64,000 nt of DNA from Phoronis australis. Lineage: Eukaryota; Phoronida; Phoronidae. The notes beneath the pieces are model-generated. The model was given only the letters and a program-made list of their open reading frames with translations. It did no database searches and was not told the origin of the DNA. The position numbers were made by a program, and so were the translations under genes. The first letter of the stretch is position 1; the number at the start of each line of letters is the position of its first letter. The stretch lies in the NCBI GenBank assembly GCA_002633005.1, contig NMRA01000648.1:102406-166405 (forward strand), in the 5' to 3' direction. Positions 22,670 to 34,269 of the stretch are shown here, one piece after another.

Positions 22670-25375
22670 CGTTAAGGAACATTACGAGATCAGTTTGAAA
22701 GAGTAAAGGTTCTAATTCAATGTTCGCCGCCAGATAAACAGGGCAAAATAACCTTTAAACAGTTAAAACCTTTCTTTTAGTTTGTGAAGTTGGAAACTTG
22801 AACCTTTTGTGTAGTTGTAAACCTTCAAAGTGACCACTTATGTAGAGTCGCGGGAAAAGGCACCCGTTCGTAGGGATTTTTTTCCGAAACGGAGCTCTTC
22901 TGCTCGTGAAAAATCACCCTTCTGAGCTGTACGTCCCGTATTCCCCTCCTAATTGAGGACTTTCGTAATGTTTTGGGAATGTAACTTAATGTTTTAGGTC
23001 TTTGATACTTGGCGTTCCTGTTTACACACTGTTAACAAGCCATGGACAGAATTAGTCAACTGACGTCAATCGGTCAACGGCCGCGAACTCGACTTCGCCT
23101 TAGTGCTAAGTGGGACTTAAACTGCCTCCATCGAGATAAATGACCGTCTAATTGAACAATAATTGAGAGCCATTTTCACTAACAACCTTTCAGAAATGCC
23201 CTCCTCGGACTCAACTGGAAGAACGTTGAGTTTAACCGGAGCAAATGAAAGCACAATCCCCGGCCAACACGAGTTTCCGGTTGCTATCAATCTCATCTCT
23301 CTTCGCCACAGATTTCACTTCCGGTTGACCCCCATGCCCGACGACACCAGAATTGTGTTTTGTAGACCACGTACCTAGCGAGAAAAATGAAATCGTGCAG
23401 AACCACACAAAATCACGCGATTGAAAGGAATGTTTGCGACTATGCTAGATACCTAACTATCGTATTGTAGGCAAATGGCGGCCACTGCAGTGGTTGGTCT
23501 GTGAGGCTTGACTGTGGAATTAGTCGGATGGAATTTAATCTCATGGAGGGAGCCTCCAACTTAATAATGGAGTCAATTGCCTCTCTCAACCTGGTTTTGT
23601 GAAATCGTGCAACCTCTTACATTGAGCCAAATTATGAAATTAGGTATCACAAATTTTCAGTTTTACTGATATAACTTCTATATTGAAAAGCCACTTTTTA
23701 GTTGGAGTCTTCTCTTGGAGGAGCGACCTGGGGGAGATTGGCTTTTGTTGTCCCCTACCCCTTATAAATCTGCAACTGTCAACTATTCACAACAGGAGAT
23801 ATACAAATTTCAAATTCATTTGGTAAACAACAAAAACATGTTCATGTGTTTCACAAAAGTATGAAGATATGCAGCCCAACGCTTCAAGTTCGTTGGGCTA
23901 TATTCGAAAATGGCGCGTGAACGCATTACCTGTGACTTGAGTTACCGATTCATTCCACAACCATTCAAACTCCAATGGATGTGGGATTGTTTTCAAACTA
24001 AAAAGAACGATCTGTTGAAGAATTAATTATTAACACTTAAACAGCCGAGAGATGCCCCTTCAAAAACTATACAACAGAATTGCAAGAATGTAAGAGTAGG
24101 ACGCCTGAGGACTAATGATGGCCAACAATACCTGACACTGATATCATGCCAAAATTATCGATATTTATGCCAAAAGAACCACAAAAATATAATTTATTTT
24201 ATAGATGGTTTTGAGGAAAGTATTATTTATGATACTTGGAAACATTACTCTGGGTGTGCTGATTAGAATGTCAGACGTGATTTTTAGGATTGTTTGTAAG
24301 TTTTACCGATGGATTTCAGTTATGATTCTCGAAGTATTGGTACTCATAAGCTAACAGTCCTGGAAAATGATTTGAAATTTCGTAATGCAAGTTGAAATCC
24401 TACAAAATCACAATTCATTGCGTCGTAGCAGCAAATCTACCCAAACGGCAAAGTCAATATTTGCGCGGATGCTGAGCCTATTGATTGCGTCATATGTATT
24501 TAGCCATATATTTGCACACTTAGGTTGATATGTCCGTATGTGAATCTAAGTGCTTGGGCCAACATGCAATCAATTTAAGGACCAAACGTTGATGTGACTA
24601 TGACATTTATTAAGTAATTCTAATCAGCAAAGGATCTATAATAGACAAACAAAAATACAAACACCAAATTTAGGACACACCTAAGCTATTCATAAAACAC
24701 CGTACTGCGCGTACATTTTTTCCCGCCCTTTTTCCTTTTCCTGCCTTTTTTCCTTTTCCCCGCCCTTTTACTGTTTTCCGACCCTTTCTACATCTTACAT
24801 TTCTATGGAGAATTAGACACTGTTACTAATTTTTTAACTACAAATTCTAAGTGATACATTGTATAGCAATGTTCTTAAATATGGACTCGTAAAATTCCAT
24901 GACAAGGTGTTAACATGCAGTGCAACAAAACATTTAATTTGGTGAGATATCCTGAAAGGTGTGCTACGCATAATATTGGTATATGCGCAGTGTACAGGTA
25001 GTCGTTGAATTTGAAATAAATTGTAGCTGTAAGAAGTATCTGCTAATTACACACGGCAGTTTCACTAATCGTATTTGAAAACATGAATTTCAAATGCCAT
25101 TTAATCCTTTGTTTGTTTGAATTTATAAACGATACATATGATAAGTACAATTAAAATAGCCGATTTCTGATACATACTTTGATTAATACTAGTTGATAGC
25201 ATGCACTCTCAGCACAATTGTACAAACTTGGTTGAAGGCCCGATGAGATCAAATTACACACCACTAAGGTTTTAGCAGGTAACTTAATGACTAATTTGTA
25301 CACATTCATCCGTAATTTCTGTATTTGTTATTTCCATATCTTTGATAAGTGGTCTCCAATACCAATTCGAAGATC
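22670..25375. other. Gene-poor stretch downstream of the GPCR
   Basis: Holds a TGACGTCA palindrome at 23061-23068 and a pyrimidine-rich patch of CCGCCCTTTTTCC-type units at 24720-24785. No gene is called. Confidence 0.35.
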
Positions 25376-25379
25376 AAGT

Positions 25380-25540
25380 AAGTATGTTACAGCCCTGCAA
25401 AGTGCCATGTCTCTATAAACCGTTGTTTTGGTTCATGTTTTGGGATGGGACACTTATTCTAAGTATGTTACAGCCCTGCAAAGTGCCATGTCACTAAAAA
25501 CCGTTGTTTTGGTTCATGTTTTGGGATGGGACACTTATTC
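25380..25540. repeat. Two-copy tandem repeat, 81-base unit
   Basis: Unit 1 (25380-25460) and unit 2 (25461-25540) begin AAGTATGTTACAGCCCTGCA and end GGGATGGGACACTTATTC. They differ at only about three positions, so the duplication is recent. It lies about 250 bases beyond the GPCR stop codon. Confidence 0.95.
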
Positions 25541-25786
25541 CTTACGGCAAACTGGTGTTCTTAATCACGTGTGGTTTCGTGACGTAATTAACCGCAGCTG
25601 AATTAATTTAGTCCGGCTTGAAGTGAACGATCTCGACATGAATTAAGTAGCGCTGCGTAGGAATTTAAAACGTTATGCATCTTAGGGTAATAATTGTTTT
25701 CATCTTTTCTCTTTTAACTGTTTTACTCATGACGAAATTTAACACGCAGTGCAGGTCCAACGCTGTGTCCTCGCCATCAACCCGAA

Positions 25787-26842
25787 CTAGCATTCAGTGG
25801 TTTGCTGTTGCGCGGTGTCTCCGATGGCTATGGTCTCAGCCGCCACACGGTTGCTTCGGCGAAAAGGCTTCGACAAAGACTGGATCACAATGAGTAATAA
25901 CTTCTTAGCCGTACCACGAAACTCCTTGTTGCGAAAAGAGTATATGAAGAAGTTCATGAAACTGTTTGTGATTGCCATCCACCAAACGACACCCGACATA
26001 TAGGTAGGCACTTGGATGTTAATACGATACCGTGTTATTATTGTGAGACTTAGCGTGTAACATACCTTTGGAAGGTACGCTACAGTAAAAGCCAGCAAGA
26101 TGGTGGAGACAGTTTTGAAGGCATTCGATGTCTGTAGTGCGGTCGTAGCCTCAGCTGACGGAGGCTCCAGCCGTCCGCGTGCCGACGCCAGAGCCGCTAG
26201 ATGTTTCCGTGCCGTTATGTACATGCTAATGTGACATACCATGATGATCAACATTGACGGAATGAACATGATCGCCAACGACGCCATGAAGAAAGGATAA
26301 TTGTTCTCGAAGCCGAATGAGCAGATGAAGGCGCCCTCCCAGTAATGAAATTTCCAGTCGACGTCCCACTTGTTCACCAGGAAGGGGATGATGTAAAAAC
26401 TAATGTTCAATGCCCAAACTAAGGCGATGATGGTGTAGGCCATTTTCTTCGTCATAAGGTTTGTATACTTAAAAGGCCAGACGATGTAGACATAACGGTC
26501 TATGCTGACTATCGCTAAAGAGTTGACGGAGAGTGTGATGGTCAGCGTACCGCAGTATCCCACGAGCGAACACATGGTATCGCCAAATGGCCATCTGTTC
26601 AAAGCAGCCGAAGGTATGGCAAAGACGCCCATGAAGAAGCCAGTCATGAGATCCACAGCGGAGAGCTGAATAAGAAAGTAGCCAGACGGGTTGCACAGAC
26701 TGGATGTTTTACTGATTACGGATATGTTCAGAACATTTGTGCCGATAATCATGATGGTTACGATGGTGATGAGGACGGTGAAGACGTAATGTAAGCCTAT
26801 GTCGTCATGCCAAAGAACAAGAGGATTGTTGACACCGATCAT
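25787..26842 (-). CDS. Class A (rhodopsin-like) G protein-coupled receptor, atypical motifs
   Basis: A seven-helix plasma-membrane receptor of about 351 residues from the ATG at 26842. The open frame runs further back to 26881 but without an ATG. Landmarks in this numbering are N36 (1.50), D64 in SAVDL (2.50), W84 of the WPF loop, C91 (3.25) pairing with C174, DRY at 115-117, W143 (4.50), P195 (5.50), helix 6 FTVAYLPK (252-259), helix 7 NSFMNFFIY (293-301) and an FR at 308-309 starting helix 8. The position equivalent to D3.32 is Gly98, so it should not bind amines in the classic way. W6.48 is Tyr256, and the Pro of NPxxY is Phe298. The N-terminus is short (about 20 residues) with no glycosylation sequon seen. 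The coding part is intronless, but tcttttgcttctag at 26885-26872 is a good acceptor, so a 5' exon is likely. Ligand unknown. Confidence 0.93.
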   Translation of the reverse strand: MIGVNNPLVLWHDDIGLHYVFTVLITIVTIMIIGTNVLNISVISKTSSLCNPSGYFLIQLSAVDLMTGFFMGVFAIPSAALNRWPFGDTMCSLVGYCGTLTITLSVNSLAIVSIDRYVYIVWPFKYTNLMTKKMAYTIIALVWALNISFYIIPFLVNKWDVDWKFHYWEGAFICSFGFENNYPFFMASLAIMFIPSMLIIMVCHISMYITARKHLAALASARGRLEPPSAEATTALQTSNAFKTVSTILLAFTVAYLPKVCYTLSLTIITRYRINIQVPTYMSGVVWWMAITNSFMNFFIYSFRNKEFRGTAKKLLLIVIQSLSKPFRRSNRVAAETIAIGDTAQQQTTEC

Positions 26843-26871
26843 CGCGGCTTTTGAAGTGAGAATAAGCAGTT

Positions 26872-26887
26872 CTAGAAGCAAAAGACT
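26872..26887 (-). other. Splice acceptor just upstream of the GPCR start
   Basis: On the minus strand the sequence reads AGTCTTTTGCTTCTAG, a pyrimidine-rich acceptor 29 bases before the first ATG. It suggests an upstream 5' UTR or short coding exon. No convincing partner donor was identified. Confidence 0.4.
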
Positions 26888-27352
26888 TTGGTGAGAGACA
26901 CCAAAAACCTCGGAAACCTCATTCTTAAAGTAACGGTGTAAATGGTTGTATTTCAGCCAGTCTTGTGTAATGCGCTCACCATCACTTTATTCTTTTGCCG
27001 AATCGGAGCTTTCTACAAGTTGTCACGGCATACTGGTGTTCTATACTTGTAAAACAAATCTTTCAAGAGAGACAATATCTTGATTATGTTCATGCAGAAC
27101 CTGGTCGATAATTTTTGAGATGGTCTTAAAGGCCATCAGTGGGAACCGTCTCAGTTAGTGTCACGCTTCACTGAATATTTTCACTAACTGACTTCTTAAA
27201 AGATGCTAATCTCACTAACTCCAATCATCGAACCGTAGTGGTCTCTCAGCCGTGGCAAACTGCCTAAACTTTGCGTCAGTTGATGCAGTCTGTAGTCCGA
27301 TGTGTTGTGCGCTGTGCATGCTGTTCGATTACCAGTAGCGACGCATGCGGCT

Positions 27353-27361
27353 TGTATATAT
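27353..27361 (-). promoter_or_regulatory. Possible TATA box of the GPCR gene
   Basis: CATATATAC on the minus strand, followed about 12 bases later by GCATGCGTCG and a CpG-containing stretch, some 500 bases upstream of the GPCR ATG. Position and motif fit a promoter for a gene with one 5' UTR intron. This is inference only. Confidence 0.2.
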
Positions 27362-27399
27362 GTAGCAAATTAATTGCCCTGTAAGGTTTAAGTCACGCA

Positions 27400-28560
27400 A
27401 CATCTCCAGCAGAAACTGCAACGTCGCTAGCGATCGAGACCTCAAATTACCACCTAGCCTCGCGTTTGGGTGGTTTTTTTGTAATATAAATCCGTAACTA
27501 CCGTCGACTTCAATCCTATTGTTTTTTCATAGAAAGGATTGGTCAACTGAGATGAGAAGGCTATGTTGCCCTCTTAGATATCGTATTGGGTGAGTTTGCG
27601 ACACACCTAAAACAGCTTCCCAGCGTTTACTTTTTTCATTTCCGTGCCCGGAATCCGTCAGTTTAATTTAAATTCAAGGTATCATTAGAGTAGGTAACTT
27701 GCCTCAGTGTAGGATATGACGTTTGGATATCGTCCCGGGTGGAGAAACTTGTTCCCGGCAACCTGTCGGAGAAAGGGAAACGTGTGGTTGCTGGCGCAAG
27801 TGTATAATCTTGGAATTCAGTCGAATATTTTAATCGTCTAAGTATGCATAGGTCTAGGTTCGGAATACGCGTTGACAGCCTCTGCCCAATTTTGGACAAG
27901 TCTCTACCATCGGGATAATATCTCACTAGCCCTAGCCCGTTCGCAAAGTGTCTAGATACGTGCAACAGGAAATGATAATAATGATTTTTGCGGAGGGGGA
28001 TGACCTTGATTTATTTTTTACAATCAAACCTCACTTTAGGGATTTCATACAAAGCCAGTTTTAATTTTCTGCTTAATTAGTACATCTTCCGTGAGATAAA
28101 ACTATCGCCTTTTCTCGTTGTTCACAGTGCCTGTGCTATGGCAAATGTCGAAGGTCATGACCTTCAGCCAGGGAATGTCGCCTCTCGCCGTCACAAAACG
28201 CTTTCCGGCCATACTAGTTCAAACTGTTTAGATTCGACGAGGGAATTATTTTGCATCAAACACTCCAATGAATCAGTCGTGGTTAATTTTTGTGAACAAT
28301 TCTATCTTGGGTTCTGGGATAAGTGTTGCACTAGTCATATCTCTCTTGCTACCTCACACGAGTGTGTGCCATGTAGATATATTCCTGTATGCAGAGTTTT
28401 GTTAGGATATACGTTTAAATTGAATTTTTTATAAAAAAAATAAGTAAATATTTTTCACTAAATCACATACGTTAATTTATAACCTGATTAATATTATAAG
28501 AAGAGTTACGCGAAGCGTTGAAATGTGCCCAGGAATGCATCGCAAATGATGTGCTTTTAG
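27400..28560. other. No gene called
   Basis: Open frames at 27663-27965 (minus, no ATG) and 28138-28434 (plus) have no recognised motif. Confidence 0.35.
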
Positions 28561-28584
28561 GGTTGTTTATTTGTATCATCAAAA

Positions 28585-29780
28585 TGGCCACTAGATGGCG
28601 CAAAATATGTCGAATCTGTCTGAAAACCAGATACTGTCATCGTTTTTCTAAAAGAAAGCCATTTACCAAATTTCATTAAAATTCGTCTAATAACTTCAAA
28701 GAAACGGAAAAAAATGAAATTGCCACTGGGGGGCACAGTGTTCGTCGGATCCGTCTAAAAGTCGTCGTCTTCACTAGTTAACTTGATATGAATACACATG
28801 CTAAATTTAATAAAGATCCTACAGAGGGCTTAGGAGATACAGGTATGGGTGCAAAAAACGCCACTAGGAGGCGCCACAGTAGTCGAAGTCGTCGGAAAAT
28901 CATCGTCAACCTTAATTCCCTTCATAGAAACTAGAACATACATTTTTACTTTCACAATCATCCTTAGTTAGAGTGGTTTGGTTGACAGAGGGACGGACGC
29001 TAAAAAAAAGAGTCGAAAACAACAAAAATGGCCACTAGGTGGCGCAAAATACCTTGAATCAATCCGAAGATGAATAGTTAGCGTAAACTCCCTAATAGAT
29101 GTCCATATGACAAATTTTATGGAAATCCGTTGAGGACCTTTGAAGATATTGAGGTAAACATAAAAAACTAAAATTGCCACTAGGGGGCACACCTGTAGAC
29201 CGATCTGTCCGAAAGTCGGCGTCGTCCGTTGTCAACTTCATATAAATTCACCGTAATTAAATACATAACTTGTTCAGCGTTTGGTCGCAGCAAAACAAAC
29301 AAAACTGCCACTAGGAGGCGCCACATTAGTCGAAGTTGTCGGAAAATCATCGACAACTGTCTTCTTCATAGTAAGAACATGATACATGCAAATTTTCACA
29401 ATCATTGTTAGAGTGGTTTGGTTTTTAGAGGGGTGGACGCCAAAAAAACGACTCGAAAATAGTAAAAATGGCCACTACATGGCACACAATTCCTCGAATC
29501 CATCCGAAAACGTCAACTCATTAATACATGCCTATGTACCAAATTTCATGAAAATCGATTGAGTACCGTTGAAGATACGATGGAGAAAGTAAAAAACTAA
29601 AATTGCCACTAGGGGGCACAGCGGTATTTGGGTCGGTCCGTAACTCGTCGTCGGCAACCCCATAGGAACACACCTTCCAAATTTCAATAAGATCCTGCAA
29701 GGGGTTTAGGGAGATACAGCTGCGGACGCATGATACCAGACGCCCGGACGCCCAGACAGAGATGACGGCTATATGCGACT
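28585..29780 (+). repeat. Higher-order tandem repeat carrying eight CTCF-like core motifs
   Basis: Eight related monomers of 131-171 bases, each with a CCACTAGGKGGC-type core in the same orientation, at 28588, 28723, 28861, 29032, 29177, 29308, 29472 and 29606. The order is A-B-C-A-B-C-A-B, with a higher-order period of about 430-455 bases. A monomers read GGCCACTAGRTGGCGCAAAA, B monomers TTGCCACTAGGGGGCAC, and C monomers TGCCACTAGGAGGCGCCACA. Cores at 28588, 29032, 29177 and 29606 match the vertebrate CTCF core (CCASYAGRKGGC) fully; the others have one or two changes. Each monomer also shares a tail (AAATTTCATGAAAATC or AATTTCAATAAGATCCT types) and CCGAAAGTCGGCGTCGTC-like words. Confidence 0.9.
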
Positions 29781-29799
29781 ACATAAAAATATGTGGGCG

Positions 29800-31485
29800 C
29801 TTAAAAAGGACATTCTTTAATATACATGAGTGCTGCTTCGTCGGCTCAACGGTTCAAACTAAGACAAACAAAAATGAAGCGGTATAAAAATAACACTCAT
29901 GAGCACCATTATGACTATAATATACCTGTAGAGAACAATATGTGCTAACTTGCCTCGTTCCATGCATTTTCTGTGAAATTGGGAAGCATTTTGGAGTTTT
30001 CCTATTAAAATGTTTTACCCAAATATTAGACTTCAGGTTTTCTCATTTCAGGAACCGACTTAACATAACTCAACTCAAACAGAGCTGAAGGTCCATCAAA
30101 AAATGTTTCCAAGATTCTGGTAAATGAATGAACACGAATCAAAAGAAATTCCCAGTATGGGAAAAATACTCAGTTTGCTAAGTGTTCTAGTATTTCGAGA
30201 GTCGGCTATTACGAAAAAAGTAACTTTTAAAAATGTTTCAATGTTTGATTCATCTGAAAAAGCATGTGCACTTTGCTCTACACTAACCTCTAATAATCAA
30301 ATTACTAATGTCTAACAATCCTCTCCTGCACCATAGTGTCCATCATACTATCTCCTACTGAGCTAGCACCGCCTCATCTTTTCCGTTGCCACGTGGACCT
30401 CCTTGACGACTCAAATATTGCGTGCCCCCCCGGAGGAATCTCAGAATAGTCTTTCCTCTCCAGGTTCTAATTTCCTCTCGTGCTGATATTTACGTTGTTC
30501 CGTTTTTCTCTTGCCGTTTGGGCGTCACGCATCACGATTTCGCATTGGATTTCGGATTGTTTGGCAAAGAAGTGTGGAGAGGAAGAAAGTGGCCGGAAGA
30601 AGCTTAGATACTCAGAGCGTAGGCATACACGAAATAACACGAAATCTTAACAGAACACTGATTGAGCAATTTCGCTATAGTATCTTGTACATTTATCCAT
30701 GATAAACTATACCTGAACAACGAAAGAAAATTTTAGAAGTTCATTTTAATTGAGTACATGACCTATGAGGTGTTTCCATTAACAACGAAAGCACAGACAT
30801 TGTGTTTTCTCGTGGTTGTCTTGGGTATACAGAACGCATCCAGGGTTTTGGTTAAAAATAATTTTCCGGTTTCAGTTTTCGTAAAAAATAGTTACAGAAA
30901 ATTATCTTAACGTAATCGAAAATAGTCATAAGCCAAGGCGCAGTCACACTATGACGAAATGGCACCGCGATATTTGTTTGTTCTTCTCTGGAATACGGTA
31001 ATACAATATATTGTGTCCACTGTTTAGAATTCGTTATTCGTTATGAAATCCTTCCGGTCATACGGGCTCGCGAAGATGCTCTTCAGGAATGTGTCAAAAA
31101 TTTTTGTTTCTCTATACAGCCGATTTTGAGCGCGTAAAGGATTTCGTTATGGTGTGCCACATGACACCTTTATTCCCAAATGGTACACGAAAACTTTCAA
31201 AACACTAGCGCCTGGAAGTATAGCGTTCACTACATTTTTCGTTTTTACTTCTTCGATATCTACAGCCGCCGAATTTGTATTATTGAATTTTCTTACCAAA
31301 AATTGATGGCACTAAATGTCGGTTGCATTTTGCAAGAATCCGATCTCGGTAACATTTTTGATTGGTGAAATAATTCTGTGATCAAATGATGAAAGCAAAG
31401 GAAAGCGCATATTTAATTAGAGATTTCGAATTTCCAATCAGAGATTTCGAATTTCGTCGGACGGTACCAAATTGAAGGCAACAGC
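29800..31485. other. No gene called
   Basis: Short open frames at 30422-30702 have no recognised motif, and no repeat is seen. Confidence 0.35.
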
Positions 31486-31490
31486 TCTAA

Positions 31491-31741
31491 TCATGCGCGC
31501 ACCCTGGGGGCTCCGAGGGCTCGAACGAGACCCTCATTTGGCAAAGGAGGAAAATAGTCCGCTTCAGAGAAACAAAATTCCGAAAAGTAGAGAACGAGAC
31601 AAAAGTCGATTAAAAAGGCAGGAACTACCAAAATTTGGCGAATGCACAGCTCATAGGTCTGAACGTACCCCGTGACTCATAATAAAATGTCCACATTCGC
31701 AAAAAGCGAGCCCCAGTTTTTTTAAGCTGGGTGCGCGTATG
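31491..31741. mobile_element. Inverted-repeat element, family B, copy 2
   Basis: TCATGCGCGCACCCTGGGGG at the left and CTGGGTGCGCGTATG at the right form terminal inverted repeats. Subterminal GGGGGCTC and GAGCCCCAG are also inverted. At 251 bases and with no frame, it is MITE-like. It matches the ends of the gapped copy at 6437-7039. Confidence 0.75.
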
Positions 31742-31749
31742 TTCATAGC

Positions 31750-33070
31750 AATTTTTGAAGAAGTTTTTTATTTTTAACTTGACACCCAGATTTCTGATGC
31801 CGCCTTTGTTCTAGCATGGGTATACCCCATGGAGTCTTCCCCGGCACAGTCGTGTCTCGCGTGGTGTTAGGAACACATTCATCAATCAGTTCTAGTGGTG
31901 TACCATAAAGAGAATCAACTATAATAAATATTTTGATACACTGGGTAGTAAAATTACAACTGAAATTCATTGTTCTTGGTCTTTGACAGGTATTTGTAGG
32001 TGTATGTTCACACATTAATCACGTGACGCGCCCCATCGGGGGCAACTTTTATCACTCGGCGTAGCAATTGACTTGCACTTGACTGCACGTATGTCCAAAA
32101 CATTTATAGCTTGATGACCGATGACAAAAATACTGAAGACACCGCACTTTTCGTCGGTCTCGAAAACTGTTCCCGTGGATTCACGTGCGACTGGAGTTTG
32201 CGTGTTAATGTTTCGCGGGCTCGTAAGGGTTAAGATGTTTAGAGTGTTAGGGTTGTCAAAAGTCTGATAATCGTTATGGCGACTGATTTTGCGATGCGTA
32301 GCTGAAATTCACTAACAACGTTCGTCATTTTTCTTGAGATTAAAAATAAACTGCCTGTGTTCAAAATTGTGTTACCTAGCAAAGACTTTCATCTTAATCG
32401 ACATACTGTAGCACTGCCAATGGTAAAAGCTATTCAGCTTAGCCCATAATCTCGGTGGTCCCTGCGAGTGTCGCTAGGTGTTTATCTACACGCCGGGATT
32501 TTTGGAAAATAAATCAACTATTAAATTTGTTACCTCAGTCGTCCTTGCATCGATTGCACTACAAAAACAATATTGCCAGCCTTTGGAAAGCGGAACGTTG
32601 CTATTTTAGCAGTTACTTTTTATCCATGTTGAAGAGACATTACTGTCACGTCTTTCTACTTGAGTGTAAGGCACCCCCATGGCACCACTAATAATGCGGC
32701 CGAACGCACTGACTGACACAGCTATACAGGGACACGGCACCAACTTCGGGAGGTATTCCATGTGCCAGAGTTTTTTTTTGTTGAAAAGCCATTCACGAAC
32801 TAGAACATGACTGAAACAAGCATCTCAGTTCCCTAATCCGCGCACGAGCATTTTGTCTTTTTAAACGCCGAGGCCATACATGGAAAGCAGACTGCACTTT
32901 AATTGGAGAGCTGGGCACAGCTATGGCCCGGTGCCGGGGTGGTCTGAAAACAACGAGGACTATTTTGGTTGTGTGTGTGTTTCGAATGAAAGCGAACAGT
33001 GCTTATTTCTTTTGCATGCAACGAATAAGCATCAAAGTACGCATTGGTGCTGCATACTAACAAGAGAGAA
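31750..33070. other. No gene called
   Basis: AT-rich sequence with scattered CpG and short frames only. No recognised domain. Confidence 0.35.
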
Positions 33071-33079
33071 TCAACGACG

Positions 33080-34264
33080 CAGTGGCGGATCTACGTTTTC
33101 AGCAAGGGGGGGGTTAGGATTCCCGCCAAGGTCGAATCCTAGGCGCGTGGCGCCGAGCGGGGGGAGGTCGGGAGGGAGGTTTCCCCTCCCGTGTAAGAAT
33201 TTTTTTTTGTTTTTGGAGCCAAATAGTGAAATTTCCATGCATCCTTGTAAGTTTCTGGCACTTAACATGTCTCTGGAGTTTTTCTTAAGATTAAAAACCC
33301 TTCTCGATTTCGTCACATGAACTTGGCACATAAGTTTCGTGAAACCATATTGTGCACATCTGTGTATGAGTCACGCCACCAGCAAAAATTTTTGTTGGAA
33401 CATCTGCTTACACACACCTTTTTTAGCATACGAAAAGTCGTATACGAAAAAGTGTGGTGTGTATACAGGGGTTTAGACAAATTCCAAATATTCAAGAGCA
33501 TAATTAAGGAGCACCGACGGGGCGTAAAAACTTGAATATCAGATGATCGCGTAACAGCAGCTTCAAGTTGTTTNNNNNNNNNNNNNNNNNNNNNNNNNNN
33601 NNNNNNNNNNNNNNNNNNNNNNNNNNNNNNNNNNNNNNNNNNNNNNNNNNNNNNNNNNNNNNNNNNNNNNNNNNNNNNNNNNNNNNNNNNNNNNNNNNNN
33701 NNNNNNNTTTTTTTCAAAAATATTACATGTACATGCATGTACACAATATTACATGTACATGTACACTGTATGATATTGCACAAGACAACTTTGCTATACA
33801 TCAGTTACAAACGTGTGGAGTGTAATAGAATGACACGGCATGACAGATGAGGTAAAAACGTTGCACGTCAATTCGCCTGAATACCAGGGTTGCGGCACCG
33901 CAGTATTTCCCCTAATCAAATCAAAATATATCTTAGGGTAAAGAAGCTAGTTACCTAAAGAAATCAGCTATAGAACTGCTCTTTCAGCGGTGAAGTACAT
34001 GCTTGGCTACTTCAGAAGTGTCGACGGAAGCGCGCGCACAATAATCCGCGCGCGTTTTGCCGATGAGCCACAAAGACTCAACAATTCACAACGCAAAAAA
34101 CTATATTTTCAGAGTGAACCCCCCTCAATTTTTTCCAAGTTGGTTTTTGGGGTTTACACAAGCTGGCGGTGTCGTTTTTGTTTTGCTGGAGACGCTTTTG
34201 TTTGTTTTTTTAAATTTTTGGGTCCTGGCCCGAGGGGGGGTTTAAACCCCNAGATCCGCCACTG
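33080..34264. mobile_element. hAT-type non-autonomous element (contains gap)
   Basis: CAGTGGCGGATCTA at 33080 is mirrored by AGATCCGCCACTG ending at 34264. Inside are G-runs at the left (CAAGGGGGGGTTAGG) and GAGGGGGGGTTTAAACCCC at the right. The flanks aacgacgc (left) and gccgacgc (right) agree at 6 of 8 bases, a possible decayed 8-base target duplication. An N run (33574-33707) and a single N (34251) lie inside. No transposase is seen. Confidence 0.55.
33574..33707. other. Assembly gap of 134 N
   Basis: N run, followed by T-rich sequence and an ACATGTACATG-type palindromic simple repeat at 33724-33766. Confidence 0.99.
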
Positions 34265-34269
34265 CCGAC

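Noticed and set aside
28585-29780. CRISPR-like regular spacing of repeats
   Set aside because: Repeat units are long and diverged, spacers are homologous to each other, and the genome is eukaryotic. It is a tandem repeat.
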